The notes: generated from the sequence alone by a model not told the origin. A DNA stretch of 29,938 bases from an uncultured Eubacterium sp. (GCF_934295145.1 NZ_CAKRAS010000035.1:1-29938), one strand, 5' to 3'; positions 1 to 7,662 are shown, counted from the first letter of the stretch. Made by a program: numbers and translations.

Positions 1-70
1 GAGGGTAGTGAGCGTCTAGCGTCCTGACAGGATGCTTCGTTTTCGTATTAAAAATTAAATTTCAGCCAAC
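1..70 (+). repeat. Family A-related 3' module, cut by the window start
   Basis: Positions 1-21 match the 3' half of repeat A1 (7618 onward) and the fragment at 22765: consensus GAGGGYAGYGARCG, two variable bases, then TAGYG. About 53 nt after the start of this block comes ATTAAATTTCAGCCAAC (54-70). A near-identical tail follows the same block 57 nt later at 22822 and, more weakly, 55 nt later at 7673. The short stem GCGTCC/GGATGC (19-24 and 30-35, one G-U pair) lies between them. The 5' half, if present, is outside the window. Confidence 0.5.
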
Positions 71-248
71 AACAAGATAAACAAGAATTGTATAAAAATA
101 AAAAATCCTGTAGTAAACGACACCTTTTTTCCGTTATTATATATAGAAGAGATAAATCACAATCTTTTTACTACGGATATCTGTAAATGGTTTTTCGAAT
201 CTTTAAAAAGATTTCGAGACTGCACACAAATAACGGGGAGGAAACGTT
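1..248. other. Intergenic region upstream of the sigma factor gene
   Basis: No gene is seen here. The first 70 bases carry a fragment related to repeat family A (separate entry). From about 71 to 190 the DNA is very AT-rich and has several TATA-like words (for example around 139-147), but I cannot fix a convincing -35/-10 pair. A small dyad, AATCTTT-AA-AAAGATT, lies near 199-214. A strong ribosome binding site, GGGGAGG at 235-241, ends the region 7 nt before the sigma factor start. Confidence 0.5.
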
Positions 249-788
249 ATGCTTTTGTTTTTAACCATGCTGGACAGCGACGAGGACCGGTCCAAATTTG
301 TTCAGCTTTATCATAAATATCGATATTTTCTATGGTACCTGGCGCGTGAACGGTTGCAGGACGAACATCTGGCGGAGGACGCGGTGCAGGAGGCCTTTTT
401 AGCACTGACACGTCACATGGACAAGGTTGGCAGTGTGGAATCTGCAGCAACGCGGAATTTTCTGGCAACCATTGTAAAAAATAAAGCAACGGATCTCTTA
501 CGAAAACGCCAGGGAATTACGGAAGAGGAAGAAGCTTCCCAAAAACAGGAAGCAGAAGTTTTCGGAGAAGATCTTTTGGACCAGTATCTGGTACAGGAAA
601 GTTATGAACGCATTTTGCAGGCCATTCAGAAGCTGGATGAAATTTATCGTGTGGTATTTGAATTTAAATATTTGCATGAGCTTTCCGACAGGGAGATTGC
701 CAATCTGCTTGGAGTAACACCAAAAGTGGTAAATGTGCGGATTTTCCGGGCACGGAAAAAATTGCAGAATCTTCTGAGAGAGGAGTGA
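249..788 (+). CDS. RNA polymerase sigma factor, ECF-like sigma-70 family
   Basis: The 179-residue protein has the two-domain layout of group IV (ECF) sigma factors. A region 2-like helical segment runs at about 14-85 (with LAEDAVQEAFLALTRH), followed by a charged linker at about 90-110 and a region 4 domain at about 118-175 ending in a helix-turn-helix (LSDREIANLLGVTPKVVNVR, about 145-164) and RARKKLQNLL. It should direct core RNA polymerase to a small regulon. The start at 249 is chosen for the ideally spaced GGGGAGG. The stop is 7 nt before the next gene, which encodes a single-pass membrane protein, the usual place for a cognate anti-sigma factor. Autoregulation is likely by family precedent, but I found no ECF-type promoter upstream. 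Its stimulus is unknown. Confidence 0.88.
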   Translation: MLLFLTMLDSDEDRSKFVQLYHKYRYFLWYLARERLQDEHLAEDAVQEAFLALTRHMDKVGSVESAATRNFLATIVKNKATDLLRKRQGITEEEEASQKQEAEVFGEDLLDQYLVQESYERILQAIQKLDEIYRVVFEFKYLHELSDREIANLLGVTPKVVNVRIFRARKKLQNLLREE

Positions 789-795
789 GGGAGCA

Positions 796-1722
796 ATGAA
801 CAGACAAAATCAGGACAGAGCAGATAAAGTCGCACATGTTTATAAAAAAGGCAGAAAAGTGCGAGGTGCGGACGAAGTGCTGAAACGGGCATTGGCGGAT
901 TGTATGCAGGAAGAAGCGCAGCAGACGCAGAAAAAGATGGAAACGGAAGGACAGCATGCATTTTCAAAGCCGTTTATTGAAAAGATGCAGTTTGTTTTAA
1001 AACAGGGAAAACAGGCAGAAGAACAGCAGAAAAAGAAAGTGCGTGGACGGCGATGGACCCGCGTGGCAGCAGCTTGTATCGTATGTGTGGTTGTGGCAGG
1101 TGGAAGCTGGATTGGCTTGCGTGGAAATGTTAAAACATCACAGAATGAAACTTCCGGTTCGGCGGCAAAAACGGAAACTGCAAGCGAGGAGGAAAGCCTT
1201 GAAATGGGAAAGTCAGATTATGCTGATACAATAAGTGGAAACGTGGATGCTTCGGATACGCAGGAGAATGAATCTAATGTTTTAAATGAGGATAAGAAAG
1301 AAGGCAGTCGGGATTCGGTGGGTACAGAGGAAAACACATCGGCATCTGTGGGGATTCTTGCAAAGAATGTGGATATAAAAGTGCTAGAAGTGACACCAAC
1401 ATCCCTGAAAGTAAGATTGACAAATAACGGTGATGAAGATATTAGTTTTGGAGATGATTACGAAGGTATAGAAGTTTATGATGAGGCGACAGATACATGG
1501 ATGGAGTGTCAAAAGCAGTATGAAATCGCTTGTCACGATATTTTGCATTTTGTGAAGTCAGGGGATAAACAGAATTGGTTTGACTGGTACGTAGACTGGG
1601 CAAATGTATACGGTTCTCTTGAGGCAGGGCATTATCGCCTGCAGAAAAATATTTCCATTGGAAATATCGATGGTGGCGACCAGTATGTGCAGCTAATTCA
1701 GATTGAATTTAATGTCAGATAA
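796..1722 (+). CDS. Putative membrane anti-sigma factor with extracellular Ig-like domain
   Basis: The 308-residue protein begins with a lysine- and glutamine-rich cytoplasmic segment of about 88 residues. One transmembrane helix follows (about 89-108, VAAACIVCVVVAGG core). A Ser/Glu/Asp-rich extracellular linker runs to about 185, and a C-terminal beta-rich domain (about 186-308) contains VTPTSLKVRLTNNGDEDISF, a tryptophan cluster and EAGHYRLQK. That domain resembles the bacterial Ig-like folds found on Clostridia surface proteins; this is pattern recognition, not a search result. The position 7 nt after the sigma gene and the topology suggest that the N-terminus holds the sigma factor until an outside signal acts. 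I see no zinc-type H-x3-C-x2-C anti-sigma motif, so this role is inferred. The ribosome binding site is GAGGGAG just before 796. Confidence 0.65.
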   Translation: MNRQNQDRADKVAHVYKKGRKVRGADEVLKRALADCMQEEAQQTQKKMETEGQHAFSKPFIEKMQFVLKQGKQAEEQQKKKVRGRRWTRVAAACIVCVVVAGGSWIGLRGNVKTSQNETSGSAAKTETASEEESLEMGKSDYADTISGNVDASDTQENESNVLNEDKKEGSRDSVGTEENTSASVGILAKNVDIKVLEVTPTSLKVRLTNNGDEDISFGDDYEGIEVYDEATDTWMECQKQYEIACHDILHFVKSGDKQNWFDWYVDWANVYGSLEAGHYRLQKNISIGNIDGGDQYVQLIQIEFNVR

Positions 1723-1787
1723 GCTATAGCCAATTCAGATCGAAAGTGATGTCAGTTAACAGCAGTGATTGCAGGAGGAGAAGAATC

Positions 1788-2810
1788 ATGAGAGAAAAGA
1801 AAAAAGCGGGAAAATGGATACTTTGTATGCTGTTAGTTGGATGTATGCTGTTCACAATGGGATGTGGAAAAAGTGCGCAGTCAAGTGCAGACAGCAGTGG
1901 CACAAATCGCAGTGAAAGTGGTTTCGGAGGTTTTCAGGCAGAAAGTCAGAAAATGACCAGTGCGGGAACAATGACTGAAGGTGGTGCCACAGAAGCAGCG
2001 GTAAATATAGACGATGCCGTGGAACAAAGTGCACAGGACTCCGGAGAACAGGGAACAGATACGAATGGAACAGAATTTGAACAGGTGGAAGGGGTTAACA
2101 CAGAGCAGAAACTGATCAAAACAGTCCATATGTCAGCAGAAACGACCGAGTTTGATACATTGGTGGCTGAAGTACGTGCGAAAACGAAAAGTGCCGGCGG
2201 TTATGTGGAAAATTCAGATGTTGGCGGAGATTATGGAATGGATATGACACGATATGCATATCTTGTTCTTCGTATACCGGCAGATAAACTGGATGATTTT
2301 GTGGGCGAAGTGAAAAATGCGTCTAATGTGCGATCCTTTGGCGAAAGTACGGAGGATGTTACGCTGCAGTATACAGATCTGGATACCCATATTAAAGCAC
2401 TGCGGGAAGAGCTGAATGCATTGTTTTCCATGATGGAGCAGGCCACATCGATGAAAGATATTCTGGCTATCCAGTCCCAGATCACGGATGTGCGTTATGA
2501 GATAGAAAGTTATGAATCACAGCTTCGTGTCTATGACAATCAGGTAACTTACAGTACGGTATATCTGGATCTGTATGAAGTAGACCGGGAAAGTTCCACA
2601 GCGGGAACAACATTTGGGGAGCGTGTGAAAGCAAAATTTAATGATAATCTGTACCAGATGGGACAGGGACTTCAGAATTTTATGGTTGGATTACTGGGCG
2701 GATTGCCAATCCTGCTTCCAATCATTATCATTTGCGTGGTAGTTATTGTTGTGCTTCGCAAATTTTGGAAAAAGAGAAAAAGTGGCGGACAGGAAAAAAC
2801 AGAAAAGTAA
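1788..2810 (+). CDS. DUF4349 domain lipoprotein
   Basis: The start at 1788 is preferred over in-frame GTG/ATG at 1746/1749 because GGAGGAG lies 7 nt upstream and the protein then begins with a clean lipoprotein signal peptide. That signal is a basic N-terminus MREKKKAGK, a hydrophobic core, then LFTMGC with lipidated Cys26. The 340-residue product has a low-complexity Ser/Gly/Glu/Thr linker (about 28-105) and a DUF4349 domain (about 107-265: IKTVHMSAET, AGGYVENSDVGG, the amphipathic helix pair 198-248, then DNQVTYSTVYLDL). A C-terminal transmembrane helix (about 301-324) is followed by a basic tail. It should thus be held at both ends on the outer face of the membrane. DUF4349 has no established biochemical role. 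Co-transcription with the sigma/anti-sigma pair suggests part of an envelope response or a target of it. A terminator follows at 2836. Confidence 0.85.
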   Translation: MREKKKAGKWILCMLLVGCMLFTMGCGKSAQSSADSSGTNRSESGFGGFQAESQKMTSAGTMTEGGATEAAVNIDDAVEQSAQDSGEQGTDTNGTEFEQVEGVNTEQKLIKTVHMSAETTEFDTLVAEVRAKTKSAGGYVENSDVGGDYGMDMTRYAYLVLRIPADKLDDFVGEVKNASNVRSFGESTEDVTLQYTDLDTHIKALREELNALFSMMEQATSMKDILAIQSQITDVRYEIESYESQLRVYDNQVTYSTVYLDLYEVDRESSTAGTTFGERVKAKFNDNLYQMGQGLQNFMVGLLGGLPILLPIIIICVVVIVVLRKFWKKRKSGGQEKTEK

Positions 2811-2835
2811 GAAACGACAGCTGTAGTTGGCTGTG

Positions 2836-2867
2836 ACGGGAATCCACCTTGCGGGATTCCCGTTTTT
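2836..2867 (+). terminator. Rho-independent terminator after the sigma operon
   Basis: ACGGGAATCC (2836-2845) pairs perfectly with GGATTCCCGT (2854-2863) across an 8-nt loop and runs straight into a T-tract. It lies 25 nt past the DUF4349 stop codon and closes the three-gene operon. Confidence 0.9.
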
Positions 2868-2890
2868 GTGGTAAAATAGAAAAACTTTAG

Positions 2891-2920
2891 TGAACATTTG
2901 TTCAATGTCAAGCATATATT
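2891..2920 (+). promoter_or_regulatory. LexA (SOS) box within a candidate parEC promoter
   Basis: GAACATTTGTTC at 2892-2903 is a perfect match to the Firmicutes LexA core GAAC-N4-GTTC. TGAACA (2891-2896) could serve as a -35 and TATATT (2915-2920) as a -10 with an 18-bp spacer, so bound LexA would cover the -35. The box is 136 nt upstream of parE. From established knowledge, parEC belongs to the LexA regulon of Bacillus subtilis. The promoter assignment is weaker than the box itself. Confidence 0.7.
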
Positions 2921-2975
2921 TGCTCGAAATTTTGGGAAAAGAACGCAAAAACAATTTAAATCACCTTAAAAGAGC

Positions 2976-3012
2976 AGTTTTGTTCACAAAAAGGGGAGTT
3001 TGTTCGAAAAAG
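2976..3012 (+). repeat. Imperfect tandem direct repeat in the parE leader
   Basis: AGTTTTGTTCACAAAAAG (2976-2993) is followed 3 nt later by AGTTTGTTCGAAAAAG (2997-3012). Both units contain a GTTC half-site like one arm of the LexA box. They lie 26-62 nt before parE and inside its likely 5' untranslated region. Function is unknown; a tandem protein-binding site is possible. Confidence 0.4.
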
Positions 3013-3038
3013 ATACTTTGAGTTGAAAGGATGAAAAA

Positions 3039-4961
3039 ATGGCAGATAAAGTAACATATGATGCGGGGAGTATTTCCGTACTGGAAGGTCTGGAAGCAGT
3101 TCGTAAGCGTCCGGGCATGTACATCGGAAGTGTGTCCCGCAAAGGTTTGAACCATCTGATCTATGAAATCGTAGATAATGCGGTGGACGAGCATTTGGCA
3201 GGAGCCTGCAGTGAAATTAAGGTGACGCTGGAAGCAGATGGTTCCTGTACCGTTGAGGATAATGGACGAGGAATTCCGGTTGGAATGCATGAAAAAGGTG
3301 TTCCTGCGGCAAGACTTGTTTTTTCCACGCTGCATGCCGGAGGAAAGTTTGATGATTCTGTATACAAGACGAGCGGAGGTTTGCACGGGGTTGGATCTTC
3401 CGTAGTAAACGCATTGTCCACCTATCTGGATGTACAGATCAGCCGGGACGGTGCAATTCACCATGACCGTTATGAGCGCGGAGTGGCTGTGGAGCCGCTG
3501 GTAGATGGTTTGCTTCCGGTAATCGGAAAGACCAAAAAGACCGGAACAAGGATTAATTTTCTCCCGGATCCGGAAATTTTTGAAAAGACAAGATTCAAAG
3601 AGGATGAAGTAAAAAGTCGCTTGCATGAGACTGCATATCTGAATCCGAATCTGACAATTGTATATGAGGATCTGCGCGGTGAGGAGCCGGAGCATATCGT
3701 TTATCATGAAGAAGAAGGTATCATCGGATTTGTCCGTGATCTGAATAAAAAAGCAGAAGTATTGCATGACGTGGTTTATTTCAAGGGAGAGAGCGAAGGC
3801 ATCACCGTGGAAGCTGCATTTCAGTATACCAATGAGTTTCATGAAAATATTCTTGGCTTCTGTAACAACATTTACAATGCAGAGGGAGGCACACACATCA
3901 CTGGTTTCAAGACGATTTTTACCACAGTGATGAATCAATATGCCCGTCAACTTGGAATTTTGAAGGAAAAGGATGCAAATTTCACCGGCGCAGATGTGCG
4001 TAATGGTATGACCGCGGTTATTTCCATCAAGCATCCGGATCCGCGTTTTGAGGGACAGACCAAGACAAAACTGGATAATCAGGATGCCTCCCGTATTACA
4101 GCGAAGGTAACCGGAGATGAAATACAGTTATTCTTTGATAAAAATCTGGAGACACTGAAAATAGTATTATCCTGTGCGGAAAAGGCAGCAAAAATTCGTA
4201 AGACAGAAGAAAAAGCAAAGACAAACCTGCTGACAAAGCAAAAATTTTCTTTTGATTCCAATGGAAAACTGGCAAACTGTGAGAGCAGGGATGCTTCTAA
4301 ATGTGAAATATTTATCGTCGAGGGAGATTCTGCAGGAGGGTCAGCTAAGACTGCCCGTGACCGTAACTTCCAGGCGATTCTTCCGATACGTGGAAAAATT
4401 TTGAATGTTGAAAAAGCAAGTATCGATAAAGTGCTGGCCAATGCGGAGATCAAGACAATGATCAATGCGTTTGGGTGCGGTTTTTCCGAAGGATATGGCA
4501 ATGATTTTGATATTTCCAAATTGCGTTATGACAAGATTGTCATTATGGCAGATGCCGATGTGGATGGTGCGCATATTTCCACACTGCTTCTGACATTATT
4601 CTATCGCTTTATGCCGGAACTGATCTTTGAGGGGCATGTATACATTGCGATGCCGCCACTTTATAAAGTGATTCCGTCAAAGGGAAAAGAAGAGTATCTC
4701 TATGATGATGCAGCATTGGAGCGTTACCGTAAGACACACACAGGAAACTTTACACTGCAGCGTTACAAAGGTCTGGGTGAGATGGATGCAGAACAGCTCT
4801 GGGAGACCACACTGGACCCGGAGACACGTATGCTGAAAAAAGTAGAGATCGAGGACGGACGAATGGCATCGGATGTGACAGAAATGCTGATGGGTACGGA
4901 TGTGCCGCCGCGAAAAGCGTTTATTTATGAGCATGCAAATGATGCTGAATTAGATATTTAG
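3039..4961 (+). CDS. parE: DNA topoisomerase IV subunit B (ParE-type type IIA ATPase)
   Basis: This 640-residue subunit supplies ATP hydrolysis and the TOPRIM half of the cleavage centre of a type IIA topoisomerase that decatenates and relaxes DNA. A GHKL ATPase fold is visible: catalytic Glu43 and Asn47 in YEIVDNAVDE, DNGRGIP (74-80) and GGLHGVGSSVVNALS (113-127). The transducer QTKTKL (340-345) carries the ATP-contacting lysine. The TOPRIM elements are EGDSAGG (428-434), PIRGKILNV (449-457) and DADVDG (505-510). QRYKGLGEM (574-582) lies near the C-terminus. Length is typical. ParE rather than GyrB is preferred because the partner subunit lacks a GyrA box and because of the LexA box upstream; Clostridia paralogs are often labelled only as gyrase/topoisomerase IV. 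The start is set by AAAGG 8 nt upstream. parC follows after 12 nt. Confidence 0.88.
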   Translation: MADKVTYDAGSISVLEGLEAVRKRPGMYIGSVSRKGLNHLIYEIVDNAVDEHLAGACSEIKVTLEADGSCTVEDNGRGIPVGMHEKGVPAARLVFSTLHAGGKFDDSVYKTSGGLHGVGSSVVNALSTYLDVQISRDGAIHHDRYERGVAVEPLVDGLLPVIGKTKKTGTRINFLPDPEIFEKTRFKEDEVKSRLHETAYLNPNLTIVYEDLRGEEPEHIVYHEEEGIIGFVRDLNKKAEVLHDVVYFKGESEGITVEAAFQYTNEFHENILGFCNNIYNAEGGTHITGFKTIFTTVMNQYARQLGILKEKDANFTGADVRNGMTAVISIKHPDPRFEGQTKTKLDNQDASRITAKVTGDEIQLFFDKNLETLKIVLSCAEKAAKIRKTEEKAKTNLLTKQKFSFDSNGKLANCESRDASKCEIFIVEGDSAGGSAKTARDRNFQAILPIRGKILNVEKASIDKVLANAEIKTMINAFGCGFSEGYGNDFDISKLRYDKIVIMADADVDGAHISTLLLTLFYRFMPELIFEGHVYIAMPPLYKVIPSKGKEEYLYDDAALERYRKTHTGNFTLQRYKGLGEMDAEQLWETTLDPETRMLKKVEIEDGRMASDVTEMLMGTDVPPRKAFIYEHANDAELDI

Positions 4962-4973
4962 TAGGAGAAAAAC

Positions 4974-7214
4974 ATGGCTGAAAACAGAGAGCAGATCATC
5001 CGAACCGAGTATTCGGAGATCATGCAGAAATCATATATTGACTATGCAATGAGTGTTATCATTGCCCGTGCCCTGCCGGATGTGCGGGACGGATTAAAGC
5101 CGGTACAGCGCAGAACGCTGTTCGATATGCATGAGCTGGGCATCCGCTATGACCGCCCGTATCGTAAGTGCGCGCGTATTGTCGGTGATACCATGGGTAA
5201 ATATCATCCCCATGGTGACAGTTCTATATATGGAGCCCTGGTCGTGATGGCACAGGACTTCAAATACGGTATGCCGTTAGTAGATGGACACGGAAACTTT
5301 GGCTCTATCGAGGGTGACGGAGCTGCAGCAATGCGTTATACCGAGGCACGTTTGCAGAAAATCACACAGCAGGCGTATCTGGCAGATTTAGATAAAGATG
5401 TGGTAGATTTTATCCCGAACTTTGATGCGACAGAGAAAGAGCCTTCCGTACTTCCGGTAAAAGTACCGAATATTCTGATCAATGGTGCAGAGGGAATTGC
5501 GGTAGGTATGGCAACCAGCATTCCGCCGCACAATCTGGGTGAAGTCATTGACGGTGTGATTGCATACATGAAAAATCCGGATATTACTACAGAAGAAATG
5601 ATGGAGTACATTCCGGGACCGGACTTTCCGACAGGTGGAATCGTTATTAATAAAGATGAATTGGTTTCTATTTACGAATCCGGAAATGGCAAGATCAAAC
5701 TGCGTGGAAAAGTTGAGATTGAGCCGGTAAAGGGCGGAAAAGAACGTATTGTTATCACTGAGATTCCTTATACCATGATTGGTGCAAATATCGGCAAATT
5801 CCTGAATGATGTATACAGTCTTGTTGAAACGAAAAAAACATCCGATATCGTGGACATTTCCAACCAATCTTCCAAAGCAGGTATCCGTATTGTTATTGAT
5901 CTGAAAAAAGGAGCGGATGCACAGAATCTGTGTAATTTATTATACAAGAAGACACGACTGGAAGATACCTTCGGTGTAAATATGCTGGCAGTTGCCAATG
6001 GTAAACCAGAGACTATGGGATTAGTATCTGTAATCCGACACAACGTACAATTCCAGTACGAACTTGCAACCCGCAAGTATACAACACTGCTGAAAAAAGA
6101 GCAGGACAAGTGTGAGATTCAGGAAGGTCTGATCAAGGCATGTGATGTCATTGACCTGATCATAGAAATTCTGCGTGGAAGTAAAAATATCAAACAGGCA
6201 AAAAAATGCCTGATCACCGGAGAGACAGAAGGAATCAAATTCAAATCCAAACTTTCCGAAAAGACAGCTTCCATGCTTCATTTTTCCGAGCGACAGGCAA
6301 CAGCCATTTTGGAAATGCGTCTGTACAAGCTGATCGGACTGGAAATTGAAGCACTGATGGCAGAGCATGAGGAAACTCTGAAAAACATTGCACTGTATCA
6401 GGAAATTCTTGGCAGTCGTTCTGCGATGGCAAAAGTCATTATCAAAGAGCTTAAGGCACTGAAAAAAGAATTTTCACATCCGAGACTTACTATGATTGAA
6501 AACGGAAAAGCAGCTGTATACAAAGAAAAAGAAGTAGAAGCTGTTCCGGTTGTATTGCTGATGGATCGTTTCGGTTATGTGAAAACTGTGGATAATTCCG
6601 TTTACGAGCGCAACAAAGAAGCGGCAGACAGTGAAAATAAGCAGATTGTTCCTTGTATGAGTGATGGAAAAATCTGTCTGTTTACGGATAATGGTCAGAT
6701 GCATCTGGTAAAAGTTGCTGATATTCCATATGGAAAATTCCGTGATAAGGGAATTCCAGTGGACAATATCAGTAATTATGACAGCAGCACAGAAAATATT
6801 GTATACATCACTGCACTGGAATCTATCATGGACAAGAAGCTGCTTTTTGTGACAGAACAGTCTATGTGCAAACTGGTGGCAGGCAGTGAATTTGACGTTT
6901 CTAAACGAACCACTGCAGCTACAAAATTGCAGGAAGGAGACAAAATCCTGTACATGGCAGTGGCAGAACCAGAGACAACATTAGTGCTCCAGTCACAGAA
7001 AAACTATTTCCTGCGTTTTGCTACCGAAGATATTCCGGAGAAGAAAAAAGGAGCAGTCGGTGTGCGTGGTATGCGCCTTGGCGCCGGAGAACTGTTGACG
7101 GATGTATGGCAGCTGAATAATGAAAAAGAAGAGATTATTATGGTAAAAGAAAAGGCGGTTCATCTGAACCGGCTGAGAGTTGCAAACCGCGATACCCGCG
7201 GGGTAAAGAAGTAG
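4974..7214 (+). CDS. parC: DNA topoisomerase IV subunit A (ParC-type)
   Basis: The 746-residue breakage-reunion subunit works with ParE. Its N-terminal winged-helix domain has catalytic Tyr122 in MRYTEAR, and numbering matches E. coli GyrA exactly in this part. GMATSIPPHNLGEV and the coiled-coil/tower region follow, then a short C-terminal beta-pinwheel from about residue 500. The quinolone-binding segment reads HPHGDSSIYGALVV: Ser83 is present, but the usual acidic residue at position 87 is glycine. I find no GyrA box (Q-R/K-R-G-G-K/R-G), which gyrase needs to wrap DNA, so a topoisomerase IV role is favoured. AGGAG precedes the ATG, and only 12 nt separate it from parE, so the two are an operon. 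A terminator follows at 7255. Confidence 0.87.
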   Translation: MAENREQIIRTEYSEIMQKSYIDYAMSVIIARALPDVRDGLKPVQRRTLFDMHELGIRYDRPYRKCARIVGDTMGKYHPHGDSSIYGALVVMAQDFKYGMPLVDGHGNFGSIEGDGAAAMRYTEARLQKITQQAYLADLDKDVVDFIPNFDATEKEPSVLPVKVPNILINGAEGIAVGMATSIPPHNLGEVIDGVIAYMKNPDITTEEMMEYIPGPDFPTGGIVINKDELVSIYESGNGKIKLRGKVEIEPVKGGKERIVITEIPYTMIGANIGKFLNDVYSLVETKKTSDIVDISNQSSKAGIRIVIDLKKGADAQNLCNLLYKKTRLEDTFGVNMLAVANGKPETMGLVSVIRHNVQFQYELATRKYTTLLKKEQDKCEIQEGLIKACDVIDLIIEILRGSKNIKQAKKCLITGETEGIKFKSKLSEKTASMLHFSERQATAILEMRLYKLIGLEIEALMAEHEETLKNIALYQEILGSRSAMAKVIIKELKALKKEFSHPRLTMIENGKAAVYKEKEVEAVPVVLLMDRFGYVKTVDNSVYERNKEAADSENKQIVPCMSDGKICLFTDNGQMHLVKVADIPYGKFRDKGIPVDNISNYDSSTENIVYITALESIMDKKLLFVTEQSMCKLVAGSEFDVSKRTTAATKLQEGDKILYMAVAEPETTLVLQSQKNYFLRFATEDIPEKKKGAVGVRGMRLGAGELLTDVWQLNNEKEEIIMVKEKAVHLNRLRVANRDTRGVKK

Positions 7215-7254
7215 AAGTTTCGGGTAATTGTGTGGTTAGAAATATAAGTTATGA

Positions 7255-7329
7255 AAAGGGACTCTGCGATTTTTTCTCTGTAGCTAACAATCGCTTACAG
7301 AGAAAAAATAGCCAGAGTCCCTTTATTTT
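7255..7329 (+). terminator. Long hairpin terminator with conserved GC-TAACAATC-GC loop, copy 1
   Basis: AAAGGGACTCTG (7255-7266) pairs perfectly with 7313-7324. After a small internal loop, ATTTTTTCTCTGTA (7269-7282) pairs perfectly with 7296-7309. The apex is GC-TAACAATC-GC (7283-7294). TTTATTTTT follows the 3' arm. It lies 40 nt after parC. The same apex tops an otherwise different stem at 11465-11529 behind hppA. Confidence 0.88.
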
Positions 7330-7368
7330 TAGCCTGTGCGTCAAAACCACACTGCTTACCCTTACGTC

Positions 7369-7430
7369 GTGCCGCGCATGCATATAAATCTTGGAAATAA
7401 ATAATAAGTACATTGTTGCATGCGCAGATT
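7369..7430 (+). repeat. Repeat family E, copy 1
   Basis: GTGCCGCGCATGC (7369-7381) and GTTGCATGCGCAGATT (7415-7430) are shared with 29449-29461 (one difference) and 29491-29506 (no difference) at nearly the same spacing (46 versus 42 nt). Within this copy GCGCATGCA (7374-7382) is a perfect inverted repeat of 7417-7425, so it can form a 9-bp stem around an AT-rich loop. Both copies lie downstream of an operon end. Confidence 0.65.
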
Positions 7431-7491
7431 ATGAGTAGCACGTGTAGTGTATGCTACTATGCAAATGGCTGCTAATTTTATAACGTAAATA

Positions 7492-7662
7492 AAAATCAGA
7501 GAAAATTTCCTCGACGAGCGGTTCAGAGAACGACTGAGTTTTGCGAGTTTTGCGCGAGTGGGAAACGACCAGCTTTTATGAGAGTTGGGAACGAGCGCGA
7601 TAAAACCGAAGCAAAACGAGGGCAGTGAACGGTTAGTGAGTGAGGAAATTTTCTCTGATTTT
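7492..7662 (+). repeat. Palindromic element family A, copy A1 (171 bp)
   Basis: The ends are a perfect 21-bp inverted repeat (7492-7512 and 7642-7662). Inside, TTTTGC (7539-7544) pairs with GCAAAA (7611-7616), and GTTTTGCGCG (7547-7556) pairs with 7596-7606 if one A is bulged. The segments between stems, such as GACGAGCGGTT and AACGACTGAG, are nearly identical in copy A2 (22512-22687, opposite orientation). The stems differ but stay paired there. Short T-rich runs adjoin both ends, so it could end transcription of both parC and the opposing peptidase gene. Confidence 0.8.

Noticed and set aside
2961..4034. A 357-codon open frame on the minus strand
   Set aside because: It lies antisense to parE, whose protein is unmistakable, and its translation shows no domain and an amino-acid mix typical of a shadow frame.
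7255..7662. Possible CRISPR array or insertion sequence remnant
   Set aside because: The hairpins here are different from one another, with no regular repeat-spacer pattern and no transposase fragment.
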